A stretch of 64,000 nt of DNA from Butyrivibrio sp. (GCA_015056575.1 SVGA01000002.1:124001-188000); one strand, 5' to 3'. Counted from the first letter of the stretch, positions 15,595 to 27,284 are shown. Notes: generated from the letters alone by a model not told the origin. Translations and numbers: made by a program.

Positions 15595-18500
15595 TTACAG
15601 GGCTTCGATAAAAGCCTTAGCCATTGTCAGAAGTGTTCTTGTCTGTGTCTTTTCATTGCCTTCCGTGGCATCTGTAATCATTCCACCTGCGTGGGCAGGT
15701 AATGAATGTGTGTGATAAAGGATCGCTATGTTGTCTCTGTCCGTACCTGCTTCCTCTATATTGCCCTCAAGACTCTCACACATTCTGTTTCTTACACTTT
15801 CCAGATATTCAGCAACCTCCGGACTCTTTCCGTTGGAAGTGGTGAGCATTCCTCTTATTACCTGCCTCTCGATGTAAAGGCTTGCGGTAAGAAGTCCATA
15901 CTCATCTGTCTGAACACTGGCGTCCATCCTTGAACCTGTAGCCGCCTCCGTATTTAAGGTGACATGCATTGAGATAACCCGGCCTTCGATCTCCACCGGA
16001 AGATCAAAGCTTCCGTTTTCGGCGCCGCCGCTCATTACCGAGAGCTGCCTCTGCATCAGGGAGATGGCCCTTACGTCGATATAGTTGTCATCGCCCGTCA
16101 TTATCTCTTCAGATAATTTATCGGAAAAATCCTCCAAAATCTTAACGTAGGTTTCTTCATAATTATCCTCATCCATTTTTTTGATGAGTTCCTGCTGCTC
16201 CTGTCTTGTTCCCGCCTTCTCCCAGATATGGCCGTTTCTGCGGTCTCTTCTGTTCTCGATCATGGCCTCCAGGTTATTGTAGGTAACCTGAATATCCGCC
16301 GCCTTCATCTCATCAAGAGCGGGCTGTGCTGCCTTAAGCGCCGCAGTCTGCCTTATGGTCTGAAGCTGCTGCTTAAGGTACTCTCTGCTTAAATCCTTAT
16401 CCTCTTTGGCACCTGCCAGTTCATCAGCAAGCTCGGGCAAAAGAGTCTGCTCATTGGGCCTTACTGCTGCAAGCTTTTCAGGCTCCAGGTTCTCGTATAC
16501 CACCTGAGCCTTTGCGCGATAATAGGTAAAAGCTGTATTAATCTGATCATCGATCCTGTTTGCCGGATCTGTCTTTGTCCCAAGACCGCCAAAGTCATCG
16601 TCCACCATATAGTCCATGCCGCGCCTTGAAGTCTTCTGGGTTCTTGTGGCATCAAGAAGATTTCCCACAGTCATATCTCTTCCGGTCTTAAGAAGAGATC
16701 CGATAGCCTGATAATCTGTTGCCTTAAGGGTATGGAAAAGTCTGTATATCCCTATAAAGGAAGCCTTCTCCTCTCCGGTGATGTCCCCCTTCTTTTCAAG
16801 CTTGAACAGGAATCTGGAATACTTCTCGTCGTCTTTTCCTCTCTTACTGTCCCCGGAATCGCTGCCATGATCAAGGCTTTGGGACAACTCCTCTATGGTC
16901 ATGGAAAGAGGGTTCTTTCCTTCCCTGATAAGATCAAGAACTGCTCCGGGCTTAAGTCTGTCTACGACGGCCTGCAGCTTAACGTCAATAGCTCTTATCT
17001 TTTCGAAGTTCTCTTCGCTTACTTCCATTCTGTTATAGCCAAGGATCCTTATGGTGCGTCTGTTCTCATCCGAGAGCTCTTTTCCCAGGTCCTTTAAGAT
17101 ATCATCCACATTTCTAAAGGCCTTAGTAATGCTGTCTCCAAGGTCCGCTCTGGGAGCGGTCATGAGCTTCTCGTAGCCCTCGCCGGCCTGCTTAAAGCGG
17201 GTTGTCATCTCCTCGGAAATGCGGCTTATCTTAAGAAGGCTTGCGCTCTCAAAACTTCCTGAGAGCCTTCCTACCACATCTGCGGGGCCTTCCTTTATGA
17301 TGCTGACCCTGCGCATGGTCATCCCGGCAATGACTGCCGAATTGGCGGGAGTCACCCGGGTTATCTCGTCAACGCTCTTGCCGGCAGCCTCATCTCCCAT
17401 ATATCCCAGGGAGGTCTTCAGTCTATGGATAAGATCCTCCATGGGTGCGGTGTCGATGGAGAAGCCGCTGTCAAGCAGCTGCTTGTTGGCCTCCACCGTC
17501 ATCTGAAGGCGAACCTCCTCAAGCTGAAGCCTGGCGATCACCAGTCTGTTGTCGCCTTCTGCCACCGGCTCTGCTGCCATGTGATAATCGGAGGTTAGAT
17601 TTCTTATATTGAGCATCCTTCCCTCTGCGAGGGTATCTTTGATGTTCTCGTCGGTGATGCCCTTTACATCCTCAAGATACCTTGCGGCCTTTTTCAGGTT
17701 GGAGGAAGGATCTGACAGATCTCCTTCCACAGCTCTTTTCCCATCGGCTATGGCTGAGGCTGCAGCATCTGCTGCCAGCTCAGGGGAAATAGGGAATCTG
17801 ACATCTCTTATGGTCTTCAGTGAAATAAGATTATCAGGTGTCAGCGGGATCCCCTGGGACACCATCCACTTGGCGTTTTCCAGATTAGCTGCATCCTTCG
17901 GGTCCATTCCGGCTTCGCCTATGACCTTTTCCATCTGTGGCGCCAGCTGCTCCCAGTGGATACTGTCGGCTTTCTGGGCATAGTAGCCACCCTCGGCATA
18001 GAAGCCCCGCTCCGCCACGTTCCGGCCGTTGGTGCTGTGGGAGGCAAAGTAGAGATTCTCTATTGTGGGCCTCATGTTGTTCAGCACCATGAATTTGACC
18101 GCACTGTCGTCAAGACCTGCAAGCTCTTCTATCTGCTCATAGGCCTGGTTGACTGCCTTTATGTTTTCTGATGTAAGGGGGATGTCATTTTCTTTAAAGC
18201 TTTTTTGGATAGACCTTGCAAAGCCCTCACTTCCCGTGATCTTTGAGAGCTTCTCAAGACTTAAGTCATCATTGTATCCCACGATCTCCACTCCGGACTC
18301 CAGCAGTACGCTTTTGATCTTGTCCACAATGGTGACCGTCTCTTGGCTGTCCATATTTTTGATATCATAACCATCCTCGGCGGCCTTGGCAAAATCCTCC
18401 GGGGACATGGTATTTGATAAAAGAGCCATGTAATTATGTCTGGTCAGGACATCCGTATCCTGAGCCATCTTGGTTATATCTTCCGCGCTTCTTGCGTGTT

Positions 18501-18675
18501 TTCCGTATACATCGCTGGAAAAACCGCTTCCGTCGAGATTTACTGCGTATCCTTCTCTTCCGGAAAAATCTGATCTTGAGGGTCCTGACACTATCCTTCC
18601 GTCCGCATCCATGCCTGAAAGAATCGGTTCACTCTGGGTCTTTTGACCCGTAATGGTCTGAAAGCTAATGTTCAT
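15595..18675 (-). CDS. Very large flagellar-locus protein (DUF6240-like) with FliK-like C terminus
   Basis: The 1026-residue protein is soluble and mostly helical. It contains several loosely repeated segments of the form 'PLTxxNIxxxNxA' (for example IPLTSENIKAVNQAYEQ and IPLTPDNLISLKTIRD), a pattern I link to the DUF6240 family of Lachnospiraceae flagellar loci. Near residues 880-985, LPVEIEGRVISMHVTLNTEA and LTASLYIERQVIRGMLTTS, then a helix with VAEYLESVRNRMCESL, resemble the FliK hook-length-control C-terminal domain. A role as a secreted hook-length or rod/filament-associated ruler is therefore possible. It precedes flagellin by 29 bases. Start 18675 follows GAGGAGCAGA. The family assignment is from memory. 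Confidence 0.65.
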   Translation of the reverse strand: MNISFQTITGQKTQSEPILSGMDADGRIVSGPSRSDFSGREGYAVNLDGSGFSSDVYGKHARSAEDITKMAQDTDVLTRHNYMALLSNTMSPEDFAKAAEDGYDIKNMDSQETVTIVDKIKSVLLESGVEIVGYNDDLSLEKLSKITGSEGFARSIQKSFKENDIPLTSENIKAVNQAYEQIEELAGLDDSAVKFMVLNNMRPTIENLYFASHSTNGRNVAERGFYAEGGYYAQKADSIHWEQLAPQMEKVIGEAGMDPKDAANLENAKWMVSQGIPLTPDNLISLKTIRDVRFPISPELAADAAASAIADGKRAVEGDLSDPSSNLKKAARYLEDVKGITDENIKDTLAEGRMLNIRNLTSDYHMAAEPVAEGDNRLVIARLQLEEVRLQMTVEANKQLLDSGFSIDTAPMEDLIHRLKTSLGYMGDEAAGKSVDEITRVTPANSAVIAGMTMRRVSIIKEGPADVVGRLSGSFESASLLKISRISEEMTTRFKQAGEGYEKLMTAPRADLGDSITKAFRNVDDILKDLGKELSDENRRTIRILGYNRMEVSEENFEKIRAIDVKLQAVVDRLKPGAVLDLIREGKNPLSMTIEELSQSLDHGSDSGDSKRGKDDEKYSRFLFKLEKKGDITGEEKASFIGIYRLFHTLKATDYQAIGSLLKTGRDMTVGNLLDATRTQKTSRRGMDYMVDDDFGGLGTKTDPANRIDDQINTAFTYYRAKAQVVYENLEPEKLAAVRPNEQTLLPELADELAGAKEDKDLSREYLKQQLQTIRQTAALKAAQPALDEMKAADIQVTYNNLEAMIENRRDRRNGHIWEKAGTRQEQQELIKKMDEDNYEETYVKILEDFSDKLSEEIMTGDDNYIDVRAISLMQRQLSVMSGGAENGSFDLPVEIEGRVISMHVTLNTEAATGSRMDASVQTDEYGLLTASLYIERQVIRGMLTTSNGKSPEVAEYLESVRNRMCESLEGNIEEAGTDRDNIAILYHTHSLPAHAGGMITDATEGNEKTQTRTLLTMAKAFIEAL

Positions 18676-18793
18676 TCTGCTCCTCATTGATAATCAACAT
18701 CAAATCATATGCTTCTTGCGACATTCCCGCACGAGCCAGGTTGCAGGCGGCAACATATACGTTTCGGGAAAGTGCGCATCTTTTCCTTCTCAT
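18665..18793 (-). CDS. Possible 42-residue small protein overlapping the start of the large flagellar gene
   Basis: This short frame encodes MRRKRCALSRNVYVAACNLA and then ARAGMSQEAYDLMLIINEEQ, a composition that looks like real protein. Its stop at 18665 overlaps the start of the next gene by 11 bases, so it might couple translation. There is no convincing ribosome site, and its ATG lies right beside the glgB terminator hairpin, so it may equally be the chance tail of a leader. Confidence 0.25.
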   Translation of the reverse strand: MRRKRCALSRNVYVAACNLARAGMSQEAYDLMLIINEEQNEH

Positions 18794-18800
18794 ACAACAA

Positions 18801-18831
18801 GAAGGTGATGGAACACACGTCCATCACCTTC
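18801..18831 (-). terminator. Terminator of glgB
   Basis: GAAGGTGATGGA (18801-18812) and TCCATCACCTTC (18820-18831) form a perfect 12-base stem with a seven-base loop. On the minus strand TTGTTG follows. It lies 17 bases after the glgB stop. Confidence 0.75.
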
Positions 18832-18847
18832 TATTTCGGCCTGTCTT

Positions 18848-20779
<1,932 letters not shown>

Positions 20780-20797
20780 GATGCCCCCTTAAATTAG

Positions 20798-23700
20798 TTA
20801 GTCATGCATAAAATCTTTTTCTCTAAGAATAATCATATCATTTTCGTCGTATCTTTTGTTAACCAAAACATCAACCAGATGACCTACGCTTTTTTTTTCG
20901 GCGTAATAGATGGCGTCATCCACAATGTCTTTTACCTCGGATACGGTTACGTCATGATCAAGCGTCTGTCTCTCGGAGATCCTGGTATGAAGGGCCAGGA
21001 TGCCAAGGTTGTCGATGGCATACTCTCTCTCGAGAGCGTACTGTCTTGCATAAGCCACGAGAGAATCGTCGTCCAGAGCTTCTATGTCGACTCTTACGTT
21101 GAAGCTCTGCTTAAGGGACGGGTTCTTGAGAAGGAATCTGTCCATATCTTCTCTGGTGTCCTCCATGACAATAACAAGACCCTTGTTCTCCTGCTGAAGG
21201 ATCTTAAGGAGTTCGCTTACGGTTTCAGGCTCAAGGTCTGCTGCTCTCTGGATGATAAGGGCTCCGTTGGCCAGCTTCTCAAAAATGGTGGCGGTGCTCT
21301 TCTTGTTCAGGGTGTTGGCTGTGATCTTGGCCACCTTGCCGCTGAAGTTGGAGTCGGAAACCTGCATTGCCTTGATAAGACCCTTTGCCAGATTGACGGT
21401 TCCTGCGCCTTCCTCTCCTGTTACTATGGCGTTGCCGGAGAAGGCATCCATGCTCATGTTGTCGATGGCATTGATGATCTGTCTCCTGGATTTCTTATGA
21501 TGGATATATGGTCCAAAGAGCTCTTTCTCCTCAGGAGTCATGGTGCGCACGCGCTCCTCAAGCTCTCTGTTTCCGATATGGTGCTTTTTCTTTTCTTCGG
21601 ATGCAGCCTCAGGCCTTGTTTCCTCCTTGGCTGTTTCTTTCGCCTCACCTTGCTGTGTCTGCTCTGAAGGCTTCTCCTCTTCGGCGGCAGCTTTTGCTGC
21701 AACAACCTTTTCTCCTGCCTGCGCTGCCATAGCTGCTGCAGCCTCTTCCAGCGGGATCTTGGCTGTCATGGCCTCGGCACTTACAGGCTCAAGGTCCTTA
21801 TCATCCTGCGCCTCTCCGGCTTCTATAGTGGTCTCTTCGTCCTCGGACGTTGTGCTGTAGGATACATCTTCTGTTGAAGCTAAGCCTATGGCCTGATCCT
21901 CAGCTCCCTCTCCAATGTCATAAGCAGGATCGGTAATCTCCCTGAAATCGCCAATGCTCTCTGCCTGTTCAGGCTCTGCGGGCACTTTTGGCTCTTCTGC
22001 TGTGATCGCTTCCGGTTCTGCTGCCGGCTCGTTGTATATAAGCTCCTCTTTGGGAATCTCAGGCTCATCCTCGTAGCTGTCAGTCGGAGTAAGTCCCTCC
22101 CGATCCATGACTTCGTCAACTGCCGCGTTGATAACATCTTCCTGCTTCACGGACCAGTCGCCTCTTCCGGAGGCTTTCTCTTGGCGTTCCTTCTTAATGG
22201 CCTCATTGATAGCCTTCTCTATCTTTTCCTGAAGGCCGGCCTTGGTCTTCTCATCGTAGTCGGCAAACATGTCTCCGGTCTCATCGGAAACTCTCTGCTT
22301 GATCCTCTCGAACTGCTTCTGCTGCTGTTCCTTCTTGAACTGCTCCCAGTTTGCCATGTACTCGGCAATACTGATCTGGCCTGTGATCTGCTTCTCAACG
22401 GCAGGCTCTGGCTCTACCGCCATACTGATCTGGCCGTCGTACTCCTGGGACAGCATGCTCTCGAAGTGGTTATGCATCTGGTAGCTGGCGTTAGGGTGAA
22501 TGACCGCGCCGGGCCTCTCCTCTTCAAGGGGCTGTGCTGCGTAGGTTACAGGCGAAGGCTTGGCAAAGGGAAGTGTGGCCTGAACAGGCTCTTCCTCAGG
22601 CCCTTCAATCGGTTGCTCTTCCGGCTCTGTTTCAGCCTCATCAGCCATCTCCTGCTTTGCGGTTTCATCCGGCTCAGAAGCCTTCTCCTGCTTTGCGGTT
22701 TCATCCGGCTCAGAAGCCTTCTCTTCCCCAAGGATGGGGCCGTTTCCGCCGTACTTTATCTCAATTCCCATCTTGGGATCGGTGTGTGCAAATACTTCCT
22801 GCATGGAGGCATCGGCCAGCTGCGGCTCCTCCTGCGATTCCTCTTCGAAAATCTCCTCGGTTATAGGCTGAACGGTGGCCTGATCCTTGGGCTGAACCGG
22901 CTCAAAAGCTTTTGTATCCGCCTCTTCGCTTCCTATAACCTCACGAAGGCCTTCTGCCAGCGCCTCCTGAAGATTAGTGGTGTTAAAAGAGCTGACGTCA
23001 AATGATGGCTCTTTTATCTCACTGATGGGCGGGTAAACTATCTCATAAGGGTCCCTCTTTGCCGGCTCCTCTTTGGCAGCCTCAGGGGAAGCTTCCAAAG
23101 AAGCGCTTTCCTCAAGGGTCTGCTCATCTGTAATCTGCTCATTGGCGGGCTGCTCTGCGGCTTCCTGCTCATTGCGATACTCTGAAGCAACAAACTCTCT
23201 TGTCTCTCCAAGATCCTCTTCCGGCGGGAGCTCGCCTCTGTTGTAGGCCTCGATAACTTCATCGGTCACAGGAGGGATTTCCTTGGTGGGCTGCTTGATC
23301 TCCACAGTCCTGGCCTCGTCATTACCCACCTCGTCCTTCTCGGATACGATGGAAGCATCCACAACTCCGCCGTGGGCCTGTTTGTACATTAAGTAGCGAT
23401 CCTGCTGCTCCGGTGAAAGAGGCTCGTGAAGTGCCTTAAGTTCCAGGGCCTTCATGACATATCTGCCCTCGCCGAACCAGAGGAACATCTCATCGCATTC
23501 CTCAACGCACTCAGTGGTAAGTCCTACTCTGTGGTAAAGATAAGCCAGTTCATAAGCCCATTTCTCACGATAATCGTGTTTCTTGAATTCCTCAAGGACA
23601 GCAATCCTCTCCTCGAGGCTTACTTCCTGAGCCTCATAGAGCTTGTACTGGAGTATGTATCTTCCGGTGTCCCTGGGAGCTATTCTGACGAATTCCTTGT

Positions 23701-23998
23701 AATACTCAACAGCCTGGACGAACTCGCCCATCTTGATGGCAAGCTCGCACAGTGAGTAAACGATAAGTCTCCCTGTAGGGTGCCTGTCGTAAGCCATAAG
23801 AAGAACGTCCCTGCTCTCCGTATAGCGTCTGTTTATCTTATAAAGATCACTGATGGTACACAACATCTGGACACTCTTAACACGCTTCCAGTCGATGGTA
23901 TCGGCGATCTTCACTGCCTCAGCATATCTTCCTTCCCCGATCAAAGCCCTGATCTCGTCGGCCCTGATCCTATACTCAACTTTATCCAAAATATCCAC
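20798..23998 (-). CDS. TPR protein with long acidic linker and degenerate AAA+ domain
   Basis: The 1066-residue protein has three parts. Residues 1 to about 190 are tetratricopeptide-like helices ([38 protein letters not shown]). Residues 200-800 are a disordered Glu/Ala/Pro-rich linker with a two-copy 12-residue repeat. Residues 830-1050 resemble a CbbX/SpoVK-type AAA+ module, with a helix before [17 protein letters not shown] and a later [10 protein letters not shown]. The P-loop lacks the GKT lysine and the Walker B lacks DE, so ATP hydrolysis is unlikely; it may be a scaffold. The reported start is GTG; a TTG four codons later has better ribosome-site spacing. It lies between rsmA and glgB. 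I cannot name a function. Confidence 0.7.
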   Translation of the reverse strand: MDILDKVEYRIRADEIRALIGEGRYAEAVKIADTIDWKRVKSVQMLCTISDLYKINRRYTESRDVLLMAYDRHPTGRLIVYSLCELAIKMGEFVQAVEYYKEFVRIAPRDTGRYILQYKLYEAQEVSLEERIAVLEEFKKHDYREKWAYELAYLYHRVGLTTECVEECDEMFLWFGEGRYVMKALELKALHEPLSPEQQDRYLMYKQAHGGVVDASIVSEKDEVGNDEARTVEIKQPTKEIPPVTDEVIEAYNRGELPPEEDLGETREFVASEYRNEQEAAEQPANEQITDEQTLEESASLEASPEAAKEEPAKRDPYEIVYPPISEIKEPSFDVSSFNTTNLQEALAEGLREVIGSEEADTKAFEPVQPKDQATVQPITEEIFEEESQEEPQLADASMQEVFAHTDPKMGIEIKYGGNGPILGEEKASEPDETAKQEKASEPDETAKQEMADEAETEPEEQPIEGPEEEPVQATLPFAKPSPVTYAAQPLEEERPGAVIHPNASYQMHNHFESMLSQEYDGQISMAVEPEPAVEKQITGQISIAEYMANWEQFKKEQQQKQFERIKQRVSDETGDMFADYDEKTKAGLQEKIEKAINEAIKKERQEKASGRGDWSVKQEDVINAAVDEVMDREGLTPTDSYEDEPEIPKEELIYNEPAAEPEAITAEEPKVPAEPEQAESIGDFREITDPAYDIGEGAEDQAIGLASTEDVSYSTTSEDEETTIEAGEAQDDKDLEPVSAEAMTAKIPLEEAAAAMAAQAGEKVVAAKAAAEEEKPSEQTQQGEAKETAKEETRPEAASEEKKKHHIGNRELEERVRTMTPEEKELFGPYIHHKKSRRQIINAIDNMSMDAFSGNAIVTGEEGAGTVNLAKGLIKAMQVSDSNFSGKVAKITANTLNKKSTATIFEKLANGALIIQRAADLEPETVSELLKILQQENKGLVIVMEDTREDMDRFLLKNPSLKQSFNVRVDIEALDDDSLVAYARQYALEREYAIDNLGILALHTRISERQTLDHDVTVSEVKDIVDDAIYYAEKKSVGHLVDVLVNKRYDENDMIILREKDFMHD
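22648..22719. repeat. Two-copy 36-base tandem repeat inside the acidic linker
   Basis: A 36-base unit occurs twice head to tail (22648-22683 and 22684-22719), essentially identical, and encodes two copies of [12 protein letters not shown] on the minus strand. It keeps frame, so copy number may vary between strains and change linker length only. Confidence 0.8.
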
Positions 23999-24030
23999 CC
24001 CTTTGGTGCTGTAACTACTATATCTAGTAG

Positions 24031-24909
24031 TTAGTTTAACATAGCACTACCTCTTTGTAAAATATCCGAAAGCTCGGCAAACTGCTCAAGACTTAGGGTT
24101 TCGCCCCTTGCCTTGTCATCAATCCCCATTTTAGTGAGCGCATCCTGGACCTGCTGCCTGGAAACCCCGATGGAAGGGTTGTTTGACAGCGAATTGGACA
24201 GGGTTTTCCTCCTTTGGTTAAAAGAGGTCCTGATGATCTCAAACATGTATTTCTCATCCGAAACTTCGACCCTTGGTCTGTCATACCTTTTAAGCTTCAC
24301 CACCGCGGAGCCCACATTGGGCTGCGGGATAAAAGAGCCGGGTGGTACATCGCATACCGATTCAGGCTCGGCATAATACCCAACTGCCAAAGAAAGCGAG
24401 CCGTAGTCTTTGCTTCCCGGGCCCTCTGCCATCCTGTCAGCAACTTCCTTCTGTACCATTACCGTGATGCTCTCGATGGGAGCACCGCTCTCAAAGAGCT
24501 TCATGATAATGGGAGTTGTTATGTAATAGGGCAGGTTAGCCACAACCTTCATGGGCTTACCGCCGTTGTACTCCAGGGCCAGGGCTCCGATATCAACCTT
24601 TAACACGTCCTCGTTTATGACCGTCACGTTGTCATACTCAGAGAGGGTATCCGCCAGAACCGGTATAAGCCCCTTATCTATCTCAACAGCCACCACTTTT
24701 CCGGCAGCTTCCGCCAGATACTGGGTCAGTGTACCGATTCCCGGTCCGATCTCCAGAACGCAGTCGTCACCTGTGACTCCTGCTGCCTCCACTATGTTCT
24801 CCAGAACATTTCTGTCTATAAGGAAGTTCTGTCCAAATTTCTTTTTGGCGCTCATGTTGTACTTGGCCAGTACCTCTTTTGTCCGAGCGCTGTTTCCCAG
24901 ATATGCCAT
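24031..24909 (-). CDS. rsmA: 16S rRNA (adenine1518/1519-N6)-dimethyltransferase
   Basis: The 292-residue enzyme (KsgA) dimethylates two adenines near the 3' end of 16S rRNA during late small-subunit assembly, using AdoMet. Seen are [13 protein letters not shown] (residues 22-34), the AdoMet motif [15 protein letters not shown] (near 50-65) and the catalytic NLPYY (near 125). The C-terminal helical domain contains [12 protein letters not shown]. It starts behind AGGAACAGTAT and lies 30 bases after tatD, a neighbourhood common in Firmicutes. Length and motifs are normal. Confidence 0.97.
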   Translation of the reverse strand: MAYLGNSARTKEVLAKYNMSAKKKFGQNFLIDRNVLENIVEAAGVTGDDCVLEIGPGIGTLTQYLAEAAGKVVAVEIDKGLIPVLADTLSEYDNVTVINEDVLKVDIGALALEYNGGKPMKVVANLPYYITTPIIMKLFESGAPIESITVMVQKEVADRMAEGPGSKDYGSLSLAVGYYAEPESVCDVPPGSFIPQPNVGSAVVKLKRYDRPRVEVSDEKYMFEIIRTSFNQRRKTLSNSLSNNPSIGVSRQQVQDALTKMGIDDKARGETLSLEQFAELSDILQRGSAMLN

Positions 24910-24939
24910 ATACTGTTCCTATCTTCCGTCAATGGCCTC

Positions 24940-25710
24940 TTATGAGGCTATGTTATACATCCGTCTGGCGTTTTCTTCCGTGATGCGAATTACTTCCTCA
25001 CAGCTTACGCCCTTGATATCGGCTATTGTCTCCACTACCAGAGGCAGGTATAAAGAGCAGTTGCGCTCTCCCCTGTGAGGTGTGGGCGCCAGATACGGGC
25101 AGTCGGTCTCGATGATTATATTATCCAGGGAAAGACTATCCACAGTCTCCTTGAGCTTGCGCCCGTTCTTAAAGGTGATGACTCCTCCGACCCCTATGAA
25201 AAAGCCCATGTCAACGCACTGCCTTGCCACCTCGGCAGAGTAGGAAAAACAATGTACCACGCCGCCGTTGACTCCTGCATCCTCGCTCCTTAGAATATCC
25301 AGAGTGTCCGCTGCGGCATCCCTGGAGTGGATCACCACGGGCAGCTTGACTTCCTTTGCCAGGGCGATCTGCTTTCTGAACCACATCTTCTGCAGATCCC
25401 TGTCAGGCTCGGGCCAGTAGTAGTCAAGACCGATCTCGCCGATGGCAACGCACTTGTCATCTCTGCTAAGCTCCTTAAGCTCCAGCATCTTCCCATCGTC
25501 CAGCTCCGCGCTGTCGCTGGGGTGAACTCCCACAGCCGCATAAATAAAGTCATATTCGTGGGCCAGCTGCAGGCTTCCACGGGAAGAGGACATATTGGCG
25601 CCTATATTAACTATTGTGCCGATGCCGGCCTCCTTCATTGAGCCAAGAAGCTGTTTCCTGTCCTCATCAAAGGCCTCATCGTCATAATGTGCATGGGTAT
25701 CAAAAATCAT
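24940..25710 (-). CDS. tatD: TatD-family metal-dependent hydrolase
   Basis: The 256-residue protein is a TIM-barrel hydrolase with the metal motif THAHYDDEAF (HxH at residues 5-7), IGEIGLDYYW, VIHSRDA, VVHCFSYS and a late TDCPYLAPTPHRG. TatD-like enzymes act as DNases or 3'-5' exonucleases and may take part in DNA repair; their exact physiological substrate in Firmicutes is unclear. The gene lies 30 bases before rsmA on the same strand. Length and metal ligands are normal. The promoter must lie in the AT-rich stretch 25711-25830, where I see no single clear pair of boxes. Confidence 0.93.
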   Translation of the reverse strand: MIFDTHAHYDDEAFDEDRKQLLGSMKEAGIGTIVNIGANMSSSRGSLQLAHEYDFIYAAVGVHPSDSAELDDGKMLELKELSRDDKCVAIGEIGLDYYWPEPDRDLQKMWFRKQIALAKEVKLPVVIHSRDAAADTLDILRSEDAGVNGGVVHCFSYSAEVARQCVDMGFFIGVGGVITFKNGRKLKETVDSLSLDNIIIETDCPYLAPTPHRGERNCSLYLPLVVETIADIKGVSCEEVIRITEENARRMYNIAS

Positions 25711-25836
25711 TTAGCCTAAGTTCCTTTTACGCATTATTGCTATATTCACACATTTTAATTTAACATAAAACAGTGATACTGAAAACGCATTTAATTAGTA
25801 GGGAAAAAAATTTTTAAAATTTTTTCAAAAAAGTGC

Positions 25837-25865
25837 TTGCAATTAATATCCGGTCGTAGTAAGAT
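25837..25865 (+). promoter_or_regulatory. tRNA-Lys promoter
   Basis: TTGCAA (25837-25842), a 17-base spacer and TAAGAT (25860-25865) lie 36 bases before the tRNA. An AT-rich tract that may act as an UP element precedes it. Confidence 0.75.
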
Positions 25866-25901
25866 ATCACTTGTCGTTAAGAACACGACTTAATATAAAA
25901 C

Positions 25902-25974
25902 GCACCGCTAGCTCAGTTGGTAGAGCACCTGACTCTTAATCAGGTTGTCCAGGGTTCGAGACCCTGGCGGTGCA
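25902..25974 (+). tRNA. tRNA-Lys (CTT)
   Basis: The 73 bases fold as a standard cloverleaf. GCACCGC (25902-25908) pairs with GCGGTGC (25967-25973) and A is the discriminator. The anticodon stem CCTGA/TCAGG encloses loop CTCTTAA with anticodon CTT at 25935-25937. The T arm reads CCAGGGTTCGAGACCCTGG. CCA is not encoded. Confidence 0.97.
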
Positions 25975-25979
25975 CGCCG

Positions 25980-26024
25980 AGTACTGTTTTCGCAGGTATA
26001 TCCTGTGGGGATGGTACTTTTTTT
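25980..26024 (+). terminator. Terminator downstream of tRNA-Lys
   Basis: AGTAC (25980-25984) pairs with GTACT (26014-26018), with an inner CAGG/CCTG pairing. A run of seven T follows. It would end the tRNA transcript. Confidence 0.6.
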
Positions 26025-26031
26025 CGCGTCA

Positions 26032-26260
26032 AAATGAGCCACGCAAGATAAAAGGAATAGAAATAGGGCCGGGATAAGCTTGCTTATCTGAGGGACTATT
26101 TCTATTCCTTTTAATTTATGCGGCGAATGCCGCGTAAATGAGAAATCTGCTTCGCAGATTTCGAATCTTGCGTTTGCATATTTTGCGAATGCCGCGACAA
26201 CGAGGATCGGCGAAGCCGTTTCGAGTCTGTCGGCATGGCTCATTTCTTTCGGCGAATGCC
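26032..26260. repeat. Dense inverted-repeat element, MITE-like or structured RNA
   Basis: AAATGAGCCA (26032-26041) and TGGCTCATTT (26236-26245) are perfect inverted repeats bounding about 214 bases. Nested inside are CGCAAGAT/ATCTTGCG (26042-26049, 26165-26172), a 17-base perfect stem (26050-26066 with 26096-26112), GCGGC-GAAT-GCCGC (26120-26133) and GAAATCTGC-TTC-GCAGATTTC (26142-26162). GCGAATGCC occurs three times (26123, 26185, 26252). The 17-base stem might also terminate the sugar-binding-protein transcript. Frames here are chance. Confidence 0.65.
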
Positions 26261-26269
26261 ACAATATCT

Positions 26270-27271
26270 TTAATTTATACTTGCCGCATTACTCTTATCC
26301 ACCGGCGCAAAGGGAACCCATACATAGAGTCCGTCCTCCGTTACATACTGAACATCCTTTGCTGTTCCCTTCTTAGCAAGGGCAATTGCCGCCTCAATAC
26401 AGGACGCTCCCTGGCCTACAGCGGACTGATAAACCGTAAACTGCATTCCGTCCTCAAGGATAGATTTACATCCGTCAACGGTGGCGTCAATGCCAACAAC
26501 AGGGATCGCAGATGTATCGATACCCATCTCGTTCATAGCCTGAACTACGCCAAGAGCCATTGAATCGTTGTTACAGATAACCGCGTCGTAGCTCTGTCCC
26601 GTCTTTAAGAAGATCTTAAACTCATCACAGGCCTTCTGGGTATCCCAGTAGGCGGTGTCATTGAATACGAAGTTTACGTCAATCCCGTTAGTTTTATAAT
26701 AGTTCTTAACCGCCTTGGTCCTTGCGATAGCGGCAGGGTGTCCGGGCTGACCCTGGAAAAGAACCAGATTAAGGTGTGAAGGTTTGCCAAGCTTATTCCA
26801 TACATATTCTGCCTGATAGTATCCGGCGTCTCTCTCATAGCTTCCGACGTACATATACTTATCAGCTTCCAGGTAGGATTTATCCGGCTCTGAGTTGGTA
26901 AAGAGGATGGGAATATCCCCTGCTGCCACCTCCAGCTGAAGGGCTGTCTCGGCATCAACAGGATTACAGATGATGGCGTCATATCCCTTGGAAGCGGCTT
27001 CTCGGATCTGCGCAACCTGAGCATCTACTGAATTGCAGGGTTCTCCTGCATCTACAGTTACTCCGCTCTTGGCGCCGGCATCAATAACGGAATTCATAAC
27101 CAGTGTCTTGAAATCATCAAGGGCAATTGTGGAGAAGAAAACCTTTACTCCCGAGCCGTCTATTGCCCCTGCGCCTCCACCGGCACTGCTCCCGCAGCCG
27201 GCAACACAAACTCCAAGCATGACACATATAAGAATACTGGTGATAGCTCTTTTAAATAATCTGTTCTTCAT
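26270..27271 (-). CDS. Sugar-binding lipoprotein (RbsB-like, Peripla_BP_4)
   Basis: The 333-residue protein has a lipoprotein signal peptide with lipobox VAGC (Cys26), then a Gly/Ser/Ala linker. The type I periplasmic-binding fold follows: VFFSTIALDDFKTLVMNSV, QIREAASKGYDAIICNPVD, DAVICNNDSMALGVVQAM and VVGIDATVDG. Such proteins bind sugars outside the membrane and normally feed an ABC transporter. Here no permease or ATPase is adjacent; instead it lies 13 bases after a chemoreceptor gene on the same strand. A role as ligand-binding partner of that chemoreceptor is inferred. The start at 27271 follows GAGGAGGCCGGAATT; longer frames run into the receptor gene. Confidence 0.87.
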   Translation of the reverse strand: MKNRLFKRAITSILICVMLGVCVAGCGSSAGGGAGAIDGSGVKVFFSTIALDDFKTLVMNSVIDAGAKSGVTVDAGEPCNSVDAQVAQIREAASKGYDAIICNPVDAETALQLEVAAGDIPILFTNSEPDKSYLEADKYMYVGSYERDAGYYQAEYVWNKLGKPSHLNLVLFQGQPGHPAAIARTKAVKNYYKTNGIDVNFVFNDTAYWDTQKACDEFKIFLKTGQSYDAVICNNDSMALGVVQAMNEMGIDTSAIPVVGIDATVDGCKSILEDGMQFTVYQSAVGQGASCIEAAIALAKKGTAKDVQYVTEDGLYVWVPFAPVDKSNAASIN

Positions 27272-27284
27272 AATTCCGGCCTCC

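Noticed and set aside
22648-22719. CRISPR array
   Set aside because: Only two adjacent copies without spacers, in frame within a coding linker. No CRISPR-like array was noticed anywhere in the window.
22181-23005. 274-codon leucine-rich plus-strand frame
   Set aside because: Antisense to the Glu-rich linker; the leucine-rich composition is the complement of GAG/GAA-type codons.
25902-25974. tRNA-Lys as the element's attachment site
   Set aside because: The element boundary is 13 kb away inside cpaF, no integrase flanks the tRNA, and no duplicated tRNA end was seen.
25908-26264. 118-codon minus-strand frame across tRNA-Lys
   Set aside because: It runs through the tRNA and the inverted-repeat element, so it is chance.
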